Shown one piece after another: positions 47,979 through 58,871 of a stretch of DNA of 64,000 nucleotides. The notes below the pieces were generated by a model. It was not told the origin of the DNA. It searched no databases and saw nothing but the letters and a program-made list of their open reading frames with translations. Numbering within the stretch: position 1 is the stretch's first letter; every line of letters starts with the position of its first letter. This DNA is from Hypomyces perniciosus. Taxonomy: Eukaryota; Ascomycota; Sordariomycetes; Hypocreales; Hypocreaceae. The DNA is taken from NCBI GenBank assembly GCA_008477525.1, contig SPDT01000010.1, positions 1,984,001-2,048,000 of the forward strand. The letters run 5' to 3'. A program made the translations under genes and the position numbers.

Positions 47979-48650
47979 TTATTTATTCTCGGGGTCCAGT
48001 TCGTCCAATCGTTTCTCAACCTCGGTGAGCTCTACTTGAGAATGAGGGCCGTGGGCAGGGTTGGTGGTTTTGTGGGATGTCTTGAGGCACAAGGCGGCAA
48101 AAACGCCAGAACACCATGGTCGCGATGAGCCAGAATATAGTAATTAACGCTGCTCTCAGGGAGTCATAATTTTTGTGGCATCTCGATAATTTGTACAAGG
48201 ACCAGTGCAGGGATTGAGTAATCATTATTTCCCTCCAGCGGACGTTCCCCCATATGCCCTGGCTGTGAGGATGAGATCAAGCTTCATCGACTTTCTTTGG
48301 ACCATAACAGTATCACTATTCCACCAAGGGAAGGGGACTCTACAGGTCAGTTTAGCTCACAATTTGTTACAAGAAACCGCATATAATCCCTAGCTGATCG
48401 AGATGGCAGGCCCAATTTTTACATCCGTTGCTCTGTTATACTCGGAAAGCATGCCTGAGATGGAAAAGCTGAGGGAAGAGCACACGACTTTTCTGTCCAA
48501 GTCATCAACTTCAAGATCATTTCGAGTTCTTTCATAACACCTTTTGCTCCATGAATTGAGTACTAGACTGATCGACAACGACAATATTCCCCTAGCAGTC
48601 ATGGGTTCAACAAAGAAAGTGTTGGTTTTGCGCCGCGTCTTTACATACAA
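47979..48650 (-). pseudogene. Possible decayed membrane-protein gene
   Basis: The minus strand shows three separate protein-like stretches. The first is at 48650-48393 (ILSLSISLVLNSWSKRCYER to SEYNRATDVKIGPA). The second is a hydrophobic helix near 48150-48090 (AALITIFWLIATMVFWRF). The third is a charged C-terminus ending at 47979 (QVELTEVEKRLDELDPENK). They lie in different frames without a clean splice path, and the last two are separated by what looks like a one-base shift. Together they suggest a former membrane protein, but no family is recognised and the call is weak. Confidence 0.3.
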
Positions 48651-48765
48651 CTTTGTGGCCTAGAAGCCATTCCTACTCTCCATCGCACCGTACCTCACGG
48701 GAACGAAGTCACTCATTGACCTTGATCTGGACATCGATTAGCCTGTTAACACTTAAACCTTCAAC

Positions 48766-50274
48766 ATGAAAGCCAAGCTAAACAAAGGCTGGGAGACCTG
48801 CAAGACATTGTGCAGGACGGTCCACTGTTTGCTATCTCTCCTGCCGATACCACTGAAACTGAAAGGCAGTCAGGCTGCTACCGTCCACCAAGAGGAAACT
48901 GTCGGGCTGCTCAGCAACAATCACATGTTTTTTCAGTGCTGGGGTTCCACAGGCAAACAGGCCAAACTTACGCTATGCCGACTACCAGATCCGTTGCTTC
49001 GAAGGATTATGCACTCTCTGCCGATAGATTTAGTCTATCTTCTCCGACAAACATCAAGACGTTTCATGTCGCTTTTCAACCATCTTGGCTTCACCAAGCT
49101 CCATACCGATTTTGGCACACAGCATTATCGAACTATTTTGCTCAACCAACTGAATCCGAAGCAACTTGATGAAGTTGCGGCGATATTGGCACGCGATATT
49201 TTTTGTGCATCGTGTAGTCAAATTCGAGAAAACGGGACCCTTAAAGAGATCGTACGCAAACTTCGCGAGCCCGTATTCTGTGACGGCTGTGATGGTACAC
49301 ACCCTGGCTATCTTTTCACCCCGGATCAACGAATGGGACCCTCACAGCATCGTCGAATGTGTATAGGGAGGATTGGCAGCGTTATCATATGTTCCCATGA
49401 TAAGAAATCAATGAACTGGAGGGATGTGGAAGCATCCCGTAATGCCAAATAGAATCGGAGGGTCATTTGCACGAATCGGTCTCATCGACCTCGGGATGCT
49501 GCAATCTATAGTTGCAGATTCTCAGTTTTCCCGGAAATCCGCTTGAGTCCAAAGTATCCCACGAGGACTATATTAAGAAGCAATTGGGTTCTTCCATTGC
49601 TTAGCCTAGCCCCAGGACATCTGGTTACAGTCGATGCTTTAAGGGAGAGCCTGAGATTGCTACCGGAAAGTGCACTTTTTGGCCATCGGCTCTGCAATCA
49701 CGTCTCACTTAATGACATAAATCTATTGAATGCTCTAAAGCCAGACAAAGAGTACACTTGTTTCTCCGAGTCTGCACTTTACGATGGCGGCGACATGCAA
49801 CGGCCAGCCGGTCCGTCTTCCAGATCATGCAAAATACACGAATTTCACTGTCCAGAGTGCGACGCCGTCTACAGGTGGATCATAAAACGGAACAGTGTTC
49901 TTCTGAGCTTTGAATACACTTGGGAGTTCGAGCAGCCAACGAGTCCTGTCTGGCTTCTCTTTCTTGATGAGAATTCCTACGCAAGCCTTTATGACGATGA
50001 GACTCGCCACATTTTATGGTGCCATAACCCTGGGTGCGCAACTAGCAGGAGAAGCCGATGGCTTAGAATGACCAAGGAGGCTGTGCTGTCATATGATGAA
50101 TACAGCCACGAGGGACGTCAGGATAAAGGAATCATCCTCGACCGGGTACGATCGAGCTGGCATCGATCAAAAGTGTCCCTTCGATGTTTTGTAGATGGAT
50201 CTCACTACAAGCTCTCACCATGTTGGGTTATGAATTGTAAGTACATTGAGATTGTTTTGGCTCTTCACAATTAA
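48766..50274 (+). pseudogene. F-box domain protein gene with one in-frame stop
   Basis: A single frame of 502 codons from an ATG at 48766 is interrupted only once, by TAG at 49450-49452. Before it lies an F-box, LCRLPDPLLRRIMHSLPIDL, then a CASC...CDGC pair of Cys doublets. After it the frame continues with RRVICTNRSHRP, FSVFPEIRLSPKYPT and HEFHCPECDAVYRW, the order seen in a large family of fungal F-box proteins with a conserved C-terminal part. No usable intron removes the stop, because the nearest GT..AG pair spans only 14 nt. The upstream part alone would be a 228-residue truncated protein. Read-through, a sequencing error or recent inactivation are all possible. Such genes normally supply substrate receptors for SCF ubiquitin ligases. 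Confidence 0.75.
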
Positions 50275-50999
50275 CTTACCCACTAGTAGACATTGATCGT
50301 ACCACCCTAATCTGGTAATAAGCAATTTCCATTTCCGTCTTGGGAACTGAGCGCTTGCTGCTTTAGCCTGAGCCATGAACGAGCCAGACTGAGCTTCGAG
50401 AATTAGAGATTTCTCAGATATTATGATGGGGGCTACTGGGTTTACCTAGCTTATCTAGGTTGACCGGCAGCTTCGTCCTTGATAGAACTACGACTAATTA
50501 TGCTCTGGACCAAGAAAGAACCACTACAGCTTTGGTAGTCCCGATAGAGTCTCGGAAGTAGACCGTCATTCCAGGAACACCCAGACTCGCTTTGGACGGA
50601 GGCAATCTGGCATCCTATATCTGAGTTCCGTCCAAGCAACACCCAGACGTTCAAAACCCATCTCGGGAGGGAATTGCATCTATTACTGTCTCACCGTCTT
50701 GACCAGAGAAGCTTCAATTGGCGATCGTGCGAAAAGCTTTGCGGAAGAACACATTGCTGTGAAACCAGCGAACGACGACTGATGGTGGAATGGTGATTCC
50801 TTTGCTGCCCCGAGATGCGGTGCAAGGCAAGGTGACTAATATGCAACACTGTCATCTAGCACATTAGCTCCTCATGATAGAAATTCATTCAGTGAACATT
50901 ATATGTGCTATGATGCCTCACGCAGTCCTGTCCATTGCTATCATCCTGTCTCGTTCTTTCATAGTCGTCATAGCTCGTACATCATACGTCAACCAGCCC
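50275..50999. other. Intergenic region, no gene seen
   Basis: This is short flanking DNA between the F-box gene and the alpha-galactosidase remnant, with no ORF of note. Confidence 0.4.
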
Positions 51000-51854
51000 T
51001 CACAGCCTCTCCAAAAAAAAAACACAACCCTGATATCGTAATCCACTTTAAACTGATACTGCAGTCCAATATTCATCAACGTGGCACCCGAAAACGTCTG
51101 GTTCCCATCAACTCGATACTTTGCCTGCGTCCAAACCCTGCAATCACAACACTGGCTAACCATTGTTGACGTTCGCCTGAATCTGAAAATAAAACAATAC
51201 TGCCTGGTTGTCATCCGCCGAGATGAACAGTGCTGCCGGCCAATTCGACTCCTCCGGCAGACTGAGTTGCCACATTTCGCCCTGATGCGCAGCCCTCCCG
51301 TGCCACGTTGAGAACTGGCTGTTTTCTCGTTACTGTGCAAGGGTACGACCCAACGTGAATCGCCCAGTCGGGATGCTTCTCATACAGGCTGGAGCTGGGA
51401 TTGACCATCTCCGGTTCGAACTAGAGGCCAAACTTGAGGTTGTCTAAGGAGTTGGCAACCTTGAGATTCATCACGTTCTTTACAAGAGCCTGTAATCCGT
51501 GCAGGAACCGCTTAGGGTTCACCTCCCAGTCACCCAAACCGGTGTTGTCAGCCAGTCGTGGATGTTTAATTCCGAACCAGCCATCGTCCAGCACAAAGAG
51601 CTTGACATCGAGGTACCAAGTGGTAAATGGTGGTACCATTGTAATCGAAGTCGAGATCCTCCCAGCTGTTAAGTAGCACGGGGTGCATCGTTGAGCACAA
51701 AGGACTTGCCGTCAACGGAGATGGCTCCATTGAGAATATTAGGATTATATATTGTGGGCAGGATTTATAGATACTCACTGTCTGTACGTGGCATCAGGCC
51801 CGTGGTGAGGTTGAGAACGGCGACAAGCCACCTTGGTGATGGAGAAAGAAGCCA
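51000..51854 (-). pseudogene. Remnant of a secreted GH36 alpha-galactosidase
   Basis: Pieces of a GH36 alpha-galactosidase occur in order on the minus strand. They are a signal peptide start (MASFSITK, with a one-base shift, then WLVAVLNLTTGL), [86 protein letters not shown], a [19 protein letters not shown] block and the C-terminal [19 protein letters not shown]. The whole remnant is 855 bp against more than 2 kb for the family. Most of the N-terminal beta domain is gone, as is the segment between VLNVA and GCASG with the K-x-D-N nucleophile motif. A TAG at 51421-51423 replaces the Trp before FEPEM, and a T10 run shifts the frame at the end. It cannot make an active enzyme. Confidence 0.85.
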
Positions 51855-53129
51855 TCTTATGGCACAAATACGAAGTAAGAGAAGCAGAGTCGCAGGTGTA
51901 GGACTATTCCGTCAGCTCTCGTGATTCTATGCCATGCCCAATGCAATATCTCTAACAGAAAATAGTCGCAAAAGCAACACGAATTGACAAACATACTCAA
52001 TTATTACGATATCAAAGTCATATAAGAACCCAACCAAGGTTTTCCTGTACCAATGTGCTCTTCTCCAAGACTTGCGGGATCTACATCTCGCAGTGTTTTG
52101 GTGTGAGATCATTGGTGGAAGAAGTGAAGTCCATAAAATGGCCGGTGCAAACCTTTTAGCGGTAATCGGCAGTTAGAATGTGGAGAATTGAAAGACAGAG
52201 CCGATTCTTATAATAGCCGACGGGGATCTAAGGCTTGGTTCTTTACTTACGGAGCCAGGTGTATGAGCTTCACGATTACGTCCACCCACTCGTCCAGTTC
52301 TTGTTGCTCAGGGAATTCTTACTCACTAGATTGGTGCATTGGGTACTACCTGTCATGCTGCAGCACTCGAGCATCACTCCTTTGGTCTGCCTCTGTCCAA
52401 AGAGTATCCCGACATTCAAGAACAGATACATATAATCTCCCCTCCATGTATCTCTCCAGTGTCCCACTCTCCGTCCAGTTCATATTGACCTTCCAAGTCA
52501 ACCTCTATCAGATCCTCAGCCTCTTCATCACCGTCATCCTGACCTTCATACATGTCACGCGTATCTTCTTCCAAACAAGACCACAGCCTCGTCTTCGAAA
52601 GTACATATGTGCTCACCGGGAGCAATCGGCTGTAATTGGGTATTGTCGACGTTCTGAATATCTCCGTAGATGAGATCAACCGCGTACCTACAATATTACT
52701 AGTGGCAACAAGCGATGTGAATGGGGATCCAAAGCCTGCATTAAAGCTGCTTTGGCTCTGGCCAGCGATTGGAAATTCGCAAGTTATGGGACTATGCTCT
52801 GATTTGAGTGGAGGTTCATGGTATCCTTCATGTGGACCTTTTGCGACATTTTGCAGGGATAAGGAGAGGCCTGAGGTGAGTGGTGATAGTGACGATATGG
52901 CAGTCCCACAGCACTCCTTATGGCCAGGAGGGATTATGCGCCCTTGGTGATTATGGAGGGCCGTATTAGGCAAGAGGCAAGCCAACTCCACCAAATATAT
53001 GAGAAAATGGATTGACGGCTTACCACCGAATCGGAGCCGTGCAAACACAGTCGGCAAGAACGAGACCAGAATTGCGGAAAAGCCTAGGTGAACTATAGGT
53101 CAATCAATCCTGGATCATATGCGAAGGAG
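51855..53129. other. Intergenic region with uncertain open frames
   Basis: Both strands stay open for 100-210 codons around 52.4-53.05 kb, but the minus-strand frame has no ATG near its 5' end and neither shows a recognisable domain. No gene is claimed. Confidence 0.35.
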
Positions 53130-53855
53130 ATGGAAGTACGAGAGCAGGTACCCGAAGGCGCAAGACAGGATGCAGGACAGGATTCCGCCTTGCCGTCGGC
53201 TGATCAACTGGGCCTGGCTGCAAGAATAAATGACCTCACAGTGGATCTAAACCAGCAATATACGAGGGCAACAGAGATAAAAGACTTAGACGAGGCAATC
53301 GAGATCACGCGACAAGCTACCGAATCGGCAACCCCTGGTCCCCTAGGCCGTGTGGCCGCACTACACAACCTCGGGGCGTTTCTGTACGAACACTATGGAA
53401 AGACAAAAGAGATTGAGGACCTGGAGAAGGCAATGAAGGCCACACAAGAAGCTCTGGACCTGACGCCAGCCGATCACCCGGACGGGGCGACATACTTGTA
53501 CAGCCTTGGACTCGGTCTTGAAAGCCGATATAAACAAACCGGCGAGACAGCAGGCCTGGAGAACGCTTCTACCCATCTCTACGATGCCTGGGAATCTACA
53601 AATGCCGTGTCATTTCATCGTCTCCGGGCAGCTTCTAGATGTCTCAAGCTGATGGCCACACGGCATAAACTCGACGAAGGAATCGTTTTGGGGAAGGCTG
53701 CGCTCAACATACTCCCCGAAGTAACCACCGGATTAATCGACCAAGATGACCAACAATCCTTACTCTCAACTTTCGCAGGTATTGCTTCTGATCTGTGTGC
53801 CTTGCTTTTAGCACAGGACCAACCAGAAGAGGCCCTTGTATGTCTTGATGCGTAG
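53130..53855 (+). CDS. TPR-repeat protein, probably the front of a TPR-CHAT protein
   Basis: This is a 241-residue frame from the ATG at 53130 (MEVREQVPEGARQD). It contains degenerate 42-residue TPR-like units (KDLDEAIEITRQATESATPG, IEDLEKAMKATQEALDLTPADHPD, and a third around ENASTHLYDAWEST). The next segment, GLIDQDDQQSLLSTFAGIASD, normally precedes the CHAT caspase-like domain in fungal TPR-CHAT proteins. Here a TAG ends the frame right after PEEALVCLDA, and the downstream sequence holds no CHAT signature and many stops. It is therefore either a natural short protein or the surviving 5' part of a broken gene. In fungi TPR-CHAT proteins are expanded and linked to self-recognition and cell death. 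That role is not implied for this fragment. Confidence 0.6.
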   Translation: MEVREQVPEGARQDAGQDSALPSADQLGLAARINDLTVDLNQQYTRATEIKDLDEAIEITRQATESATPGPLGRVAALHNLGAFLYEHYGKTKEIEDLEKAMKATQEALDLTPADHPDGATYLYSLGLGLESRYKQTGETAGLENASTHLYDAWESTNAVSFHRLRAASRCLKLMATRHKLDEGIVLGKAALNILPEVTTGLIDQDDQQSLLSTFAGIASDLCALLLAQDQPEEALVCLDA

Positions 53856-54246
53856 CCTCAATAGAGGATCGCCCAATCGACATAGATTGGTCTATCTGAA
53901 GTCTACCTTGAAGGCAACTCTCCATATTGGCTTGATCTGCCCACCGATTAGCCCAGCCACGGCAAACAGAGCCTCATCCCCAACACCCCCCATATATAGC
54001 AGCAATTTGAGGGGACCTGATACTGACAACAGTATCTTATTTATTCACCCCATAATGGCTATATGAAACTCCTTGGTAGTCGTCTTCAATCCTGCTGTAT
54101 AGTTGTCATGGAGTTTCTGGCGCCCCCAAGAAATGCGCTGTTGAGACAGCAGCGCGAGGTGGAGAATGACCAGGAGTCGCAGATATTGACCAGAAGGCCC
54201 AACACCCAGAATTCGCCTTGGGTTTTGGAATGGCAACTGCATCATC

Positions 54247-55507
54247 TTGCCGATAAGGTCCGATTCAACAGTTTACAAACAATCTTTAGATTCAGAACAC
54301 CTAAGCCTGGTCGCCCTCTTGCCTTACCCTACTTCACAGCCCAGTTTAACCCACAATCCATGCCTGATCACCGACAAACCGACATACAGAGACCAAGTTT
54401 ACGAGCTTCTCACACTTCTCATGGATTTACACAGCCGCGTCAGCCAATTAAGAGAACAACTTTCGGGAGGCAGGGCGAAAAATTCACCAGAGAGACGCCT
54501 GCTTTTGTCGTATCTGACGCGCGGAAGATCCGTCATGATGCAAGAAAAAGTGAGCTTATCGGTATTCTGGAGCCGATACTTTCCCCACCAGCTGGTTCTG
54601 ATTCCTGCGTTCTGCTCTGTCGACGTCAGGTGGACTTTTGTCGCATCTTTCCCGTTCATATTCGGGATGGTGCAGCGAACGAGGTTGCTGTATGGGAAAA
54701 TATTCGCAATGCTTGGTTCACTTCCAAGGGCAGATGGGGCCATATCCTCGCACCTCTTCTCGACATCAAGATAAGTATTGGGGAGGTCCGTGGTAGTCCG
54801 ATCATAGTATGCGTGACTGCGTTTTCTGACGCATATCACAGATTTCGATCGCAGGACAAAGTTCGGCACACAAGCATAGCTCGTCGAATATCGTCGAATA
54901 TATTGGCAGCTTTTCTGCTGATGACTTGACATCAGAGACCAGTCGGCTTGAGCAGGACATCAACAGCTACGAACCACAGGAGTGGCCATGTCAATACGAC
55001 CCATCAACTGGAATGACTGACTGCTATGATAGCTGTATATCTCGCAATCTTTATGACGCACCATGCCCAGAGAAGACTTTGCATAACACACAGAAGAGAC
55101 TGCGGCAGATAAGAATGCACCGATTTCTTCGATTGGCCTTCCTGCATCCGGAGATCGCTATGGTGAATGACTTGCTGGATGTCGAAGACGTCATAAACAG
55201 CCACGTGTGAGTTGTCCAGCTCGTTTATAGATCAGAACCTGACAGTGAACCTAGGGACATTCTGTCAAAGGTCAACGAATGGCACTGCTCTCGACTTGGC
55301 GAGGTGCACTTTCGAGGACTGATGATAGATGAAACTTGGACGATCCATTACGAGCGCATCGTCCTGCTTTTGATGACCGCATTTTCTGGGTTAATGGTGA
55401 TCAGTGCTAAGTTTGCTTACGGCGATTGGAACATCGCTTGGACTATGGGCGGTGTTTTGGTCTCAGTGGCAGGGCTTTGGTGGATGAGGCCGAGGGACCA
55501 CCCTTGA
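54247..55507 (+). pseudogene. Frameshifted fungal membrane protein gene
   Basis: Coding stretches line up as one uncharacterised fungal family whose C-terminus has two membrane helices. The first is YRDQVYELLTLLMDLHSRVS to LTRGRSVMMQ in one frame. The second is SELIGILEPILSPPAGSDSC, IRDGAANEVAVWENIRNAW and GRWGHILAPLLDIK in another. An intron near 54.79-54.84 kb then leads to SFSADDLTSETSRLEQDIN and MTDCYDSCISRNLYDAPCPE. A 39-nt intron (55207-55245) leads to EPRDILSKVNEWHC and the helices ERIVLLLMTAFSGLMVISAK and WTMGGVLVSVAGLWWM. The change of frame falls in a run of five A at 54545-54549, where one more A would keep one frame. No ATG is seen at the 5' end, so the start is unknown. This could be a real indel or a sequence error. 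Confidence 0.55.
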
Positions 55508-55803
55508 GAATTTTGGGCCGGGGAAGCGCCTCCTCCTTCATGATGCCATTGGGAACAAGGCAGAGTGTGAGTCTTACGTCAAAACTGCTGTCGATCTGTC
55601 GTTTGCCTCATCCCTCGCTAACATTCACCTAAGAACGGCACCGAACTGCACAGCTGGGAGGTCATATAGATGTAGGTAGGTCAGAATAAATTGTTTGGTG
55701 GTTTTGAAACCCGAATTATACCGGAAGGAAGTAGAAGAATGTATAAATTGCCTATGAAACAGAAAGGGTGACAAAGTCAAAGAATGAGGCCTTGAAGCCA
55801 GTG

Positions 55804-56712
55804 CTATTTCCATTTCCACTGATCCCAATCTTGCGGGCTTCCCTCCCATGTGCTGTTACGCTGCTCTTCCATCGATTCCAACAGCTCATCAACGACTTTC
55901 TTGGCCTCGTCCTTCCGAAATGCATCAGGCCATCCATGCTGCCGGTAAATCTGCCGGACATACTGGATATCTAGGTCGGTCTTCCACCCTTCCGTTTGGG
56001 AACGGACCTGTTCCTCGGTAATCTCGGTATCGTCGGCTCGTTCGGGCACATCCCACGCCTCAATTGTGATCCTGCCTGGGCAGGGAATAAGTTTAAGGCT
56101 CCGATAAGCTTCCTTGAGGTTGTCAAAGTAGGACCTGACATCAACCGGATCGACTTGATCGGAACGAACCATATCCTCGGTAATTCCCCCATCCTGGACG
56201 TTTAAGAATAATTCGCGGCCATGGGTTTCGCGGCCCGCAGCAATGCAGAAGATGTGAATTAGATCAACAGGCCCGTCTCCTTCAATAGTCCAGATCTCAG
56301 TGAACTCATCCCGATACTTGACATCCTCAAAGTCCTCAAGGGTAAAGGAGGAATAGTCAATCAGTCGCGATTTGTAATGTATATATGCCTTACTTTCATC
56401 TTCAAAGTAGGGCAAACGACGTAGGACTTCGATAGTATAGTCAGACCTACCGAAGCTTGCACATAATTCTGGTGTAAGGCCTGGCCATCCTCCAGGTGGA
56501 GGGACTTTGAGATGTGCCGCGTCGTAGTGCAGCGTGGTAAGAAATGTATAAAAATCCAGGAAGATCACCGCGAGCTCGTCGGGCGTATAAGCCGGATCGC
56601 TGGGAGAGTCTGACTCTTCTGAGAATCCGGCGTCTGAAGCTCCGGCGTCATAGGCCCTGGCATCCGAGGCGCCGTCTGAGGCCCCGTCTGGGAAGTCGTG
56701 GCGGAGACACAT
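55804..56712 (-). CDS. Uncharacterised fungal protein with acidic N-terminus
   Basis: This 302-residue single-exon frame starts at the ATG at 56712 (MCLRHDFPDGASDG). The longer open frame lacks an earlier ATG. The N-terminus carries a repetitive GASD/DAGASDAG stretch followed by SEESDSPSD. The rest looks like a folded, Trp/Tyr-rich soluble domain: LDFYTFLTTLHYDAAHLKVP, PPGGWPGLTPELCASFG, KSRLIDYSSFTLEDFEDVKY, and a C-terminal RQIYRQHGWPDAF followed by a helix. I recognise the PPGGWP-type motif from a family of lineage-specific fungal proteins with no known function. There is no signal peptide. It sits among broken accessory genes but is itself intact. Confidence 0.7.
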   Translation of the reverse strand: MCLRHDFPDGASDGASDARAYDAGASDAGFSEESDSPSDPAYTPDELAVIFLDFYTFLTTLHYDAAHLKVPPPGGWPGLTPELCASFGRSDYTIEVLRRLPYFEDESKAYIHYKSRLIDYSSFTLEDFEDVKYRDEFTEIWTIEGDGPVDLIHIFCIAAGRETHGRELFLNVQDGGITEDMVRSDQVDPVDVRSYFDNLKEAYRSLKLIPCPGRITIEAWDVPERADDTEITEEQVRSQTEGWKTDLDIQYVRQIYRQHGWPDAFRKDEAKKVVDELLESMEEQRNSTWEGSPQDWDQWKWK

Positions 56713-57024
56713 TGTAGTGGAATCTGTCGTTGAAGCGATTGACTGATGATGTGTCTTCACAGTTATTTGAAGTTGGAGCAATTGAATGCAGTGAATTGTC
56801 AGGGGTTTCTCTGGGATTAGGTTGCTCTGTTGCCTAGTTAATTTGGACCCTCAATGCCTTTGCTTGGCAGCGATGACTACCCAGGTAACAACCAACAGCC
56901 AAAACCCTTCTGCCAAGTGATATCCTTCTGGTTATTTATTTATTTAACACTGGTTGCCCTCTAAGCCACTATACTGGAGTGAGATGCCTCGACGGTAAAT
57001 CCAGACACTCTCACCTTCACGCAC

Positions 57025-57772
57025 ATGACCAACATGAGGGCAGTGATAACATTCCTCATCCTCAAGGCTACGGCCGCTACGGCATCCATCTTTGACACAA
57101 TCCTACCCACTGAGACGCCTACCGACACAAGCGATCCGTGGCGATGCACAACACACATCTTGGAGTCTTACTTTGACGTGCCAAAGCCAACAGGGAGCCT
57201 GCTGACGGCTCTCCTATCGTATGGCGATGAGCTACAGAAGGATTGCAAGCCTACTTTGACCGACGCGATGGGCATGCCAGCATGCACATTCCCTCCACAC
57301 TCAAAGCGCCTTCACTTCCGCCGCGCCGTCGACTCTGCTGTCCGAGTACTCCTCCTATGGGAGTGTGGCTTCCTCTTGGTGGGCAGAACGCAGCTCCGAG
57401 GCCGTCGAATTCGCCAGCTTCTGCCCAAACAGGTGGTTTAGGGCCATGACTTCACTGCCTAATGGCGATGTATGGCTAAATGACACGATTGCTTTTGCCG
57501 GGTGCTACGCCGCAGCAGCGCATCCTACGGGTCAAACAACGCTTACAGCGACACCAACTGCAACAACTGGCTCAGGGCCAACTGCGACTGGTCCTAAGGA
57601 GACGGCGGCAGTGGCAACAACAACGACGAATGAGCGTAATGGTGTTGTTGGTCGAGTCGAGAGCATTGAGATGTGGATTATCGCAGGCGTTGGACTGGCT
57701 GCTGTTGCGGCGAACTCTGTATTATCGATGATGGGCTTGATTGCTCAAAAGAGTCTCATCGGCATTCATTAA
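57025..57772 (+). pseudogene. Frameshifted secreted or GPI-type protein gene
   Basis: The first frame starts at an ATG at 57025 with a secretion signal (MRAVITFLILKATAATAS). It continues through KPTGSLLTALLSYGDELQ and a Cys-containing PACTFPP. The homologous continuation, SAFTSAAPSTLLSEYSSYG, then ASSWWAERSSEAVEFASFCP, RWFRAMTSLPNGDVWLND and FAGCYAAA, lies in the next frame. The shift falls near 57293-57310 and no GT..AG pair there explains it. A Thr-rich stretch and a hydrophobic C-terminus (IEMWIIAGVGLAAVAANSVL) complete a typical ascomycete secreted protein of unknown function. It is probably a pseudogene, though a base-call error would give the same picture. Confidence 0.65.
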
Positions 57773-57892
57773 TATATCTGGTGTGCTCGACCATGTTCAC
57801 TTACCAAAGGTGTTGTCGCATCTGCATGATTCAGGGGCATGCAGTCGACCCCCTAAATAATTCATTAGCGTACACGGAGTACTTTAGTAAAG

Positions 57893-58180
57893 AAATGACC
57901 AGGGATATTACAACAACAAACACTTAATTATAAATAAATAAAAATATCCAAAAATAAACACTATTTAATATTCCTTTTTATACTTTTAAACTAAAATGTT
58001 ACTAGGATATTTAGTAAGTAAAGTAAGTTACTAAAAATAGATTATTTAAAGGTTAACTATAATTGGTAAATTAAAGGCGTAAGTGGCTATCTATAATTAT
58101 CACGGCATTAACTACAACACAAAGTTAACGCCTAGTTATATAGGCTTTAGTTATATAACTATACTTTAATATATTCGTCA
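57893..58180. other. AT-rich block
   Basis: This is TA-rich sequence with stops in all frames and runs such as AAATAAATAAAAATATCC. It resembles the block at 1-370 in composition, but I saw no long shared sequence. The likely origin is a RIP-degraded repeat, by inference. Confidence 0.55.
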
Positions 58181-58871
58181 ATGTGACATAACTGACAAGT
58201 TGAGAATAATGTCTACTCTGACTCGTCCTCAGCTGATACGAGGTAGCTCGCACGTCTCAGCTGCAAACCTACACAGAATGCGCCAGGTAGCACCTGTGTC
58301 ATAAATATTTTACCAGCGCTGAAATGGGGATATCACATGTTGGCCGAGTCTATTCGGTCTAGGCTCAATGAGGCTTTGCCAATTGGTGTTTCACATGTCC
58401 GGTCTACCCACACACCACAATGAGTACAAACTCCGGCCCGGTGCGTATTGCAAATAAGGTTAATTTTCACGCTATTATTGACGTCACACTGTTCAAACAA
58501 CTGGATATGAACAAAATTACGATTAGAAATTATACTTGGCGGAGTATTCTTACATGTAAGGCGTATATGCCGAGCTGAAAGCTACCGGCGAAAAGATATC
58601 AGGTAGGACCAGCCACTTACTATCTAAAGACGTAATAAGACTGTTTACATATGAGTGCAATTAGCGAAATTCCCAAGAGTTGGCAAAAAGTAAGTTCTCA
58701 ACTGCATTGACTCCTTGTGTCATGGCCCATGAGGCTGAGTATATAAACACTCTTAATCTTCCAGAGTTCAATCCAGAGTCCTTATAGTAAATCACGACTT
58801 AGGCGCAAAGCATCCAATTCAGTAAATCTTCTATATTAAAGAGATACTTGGTCAGCCCAGTATATTCCAAG
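58181..58871. other. Intergenic region, no gene seen
   Basis: This separates the AT-rich block from the small secreted protein gene. It presumably includes that gene's promoter. Confidence 0.4.

Noticed and set aside
52416..53057. 213-codon minus-strand open frame
   Set aside because: It has no ATG until the last 45 codons, has no domain, and the opposite strand is equally open.
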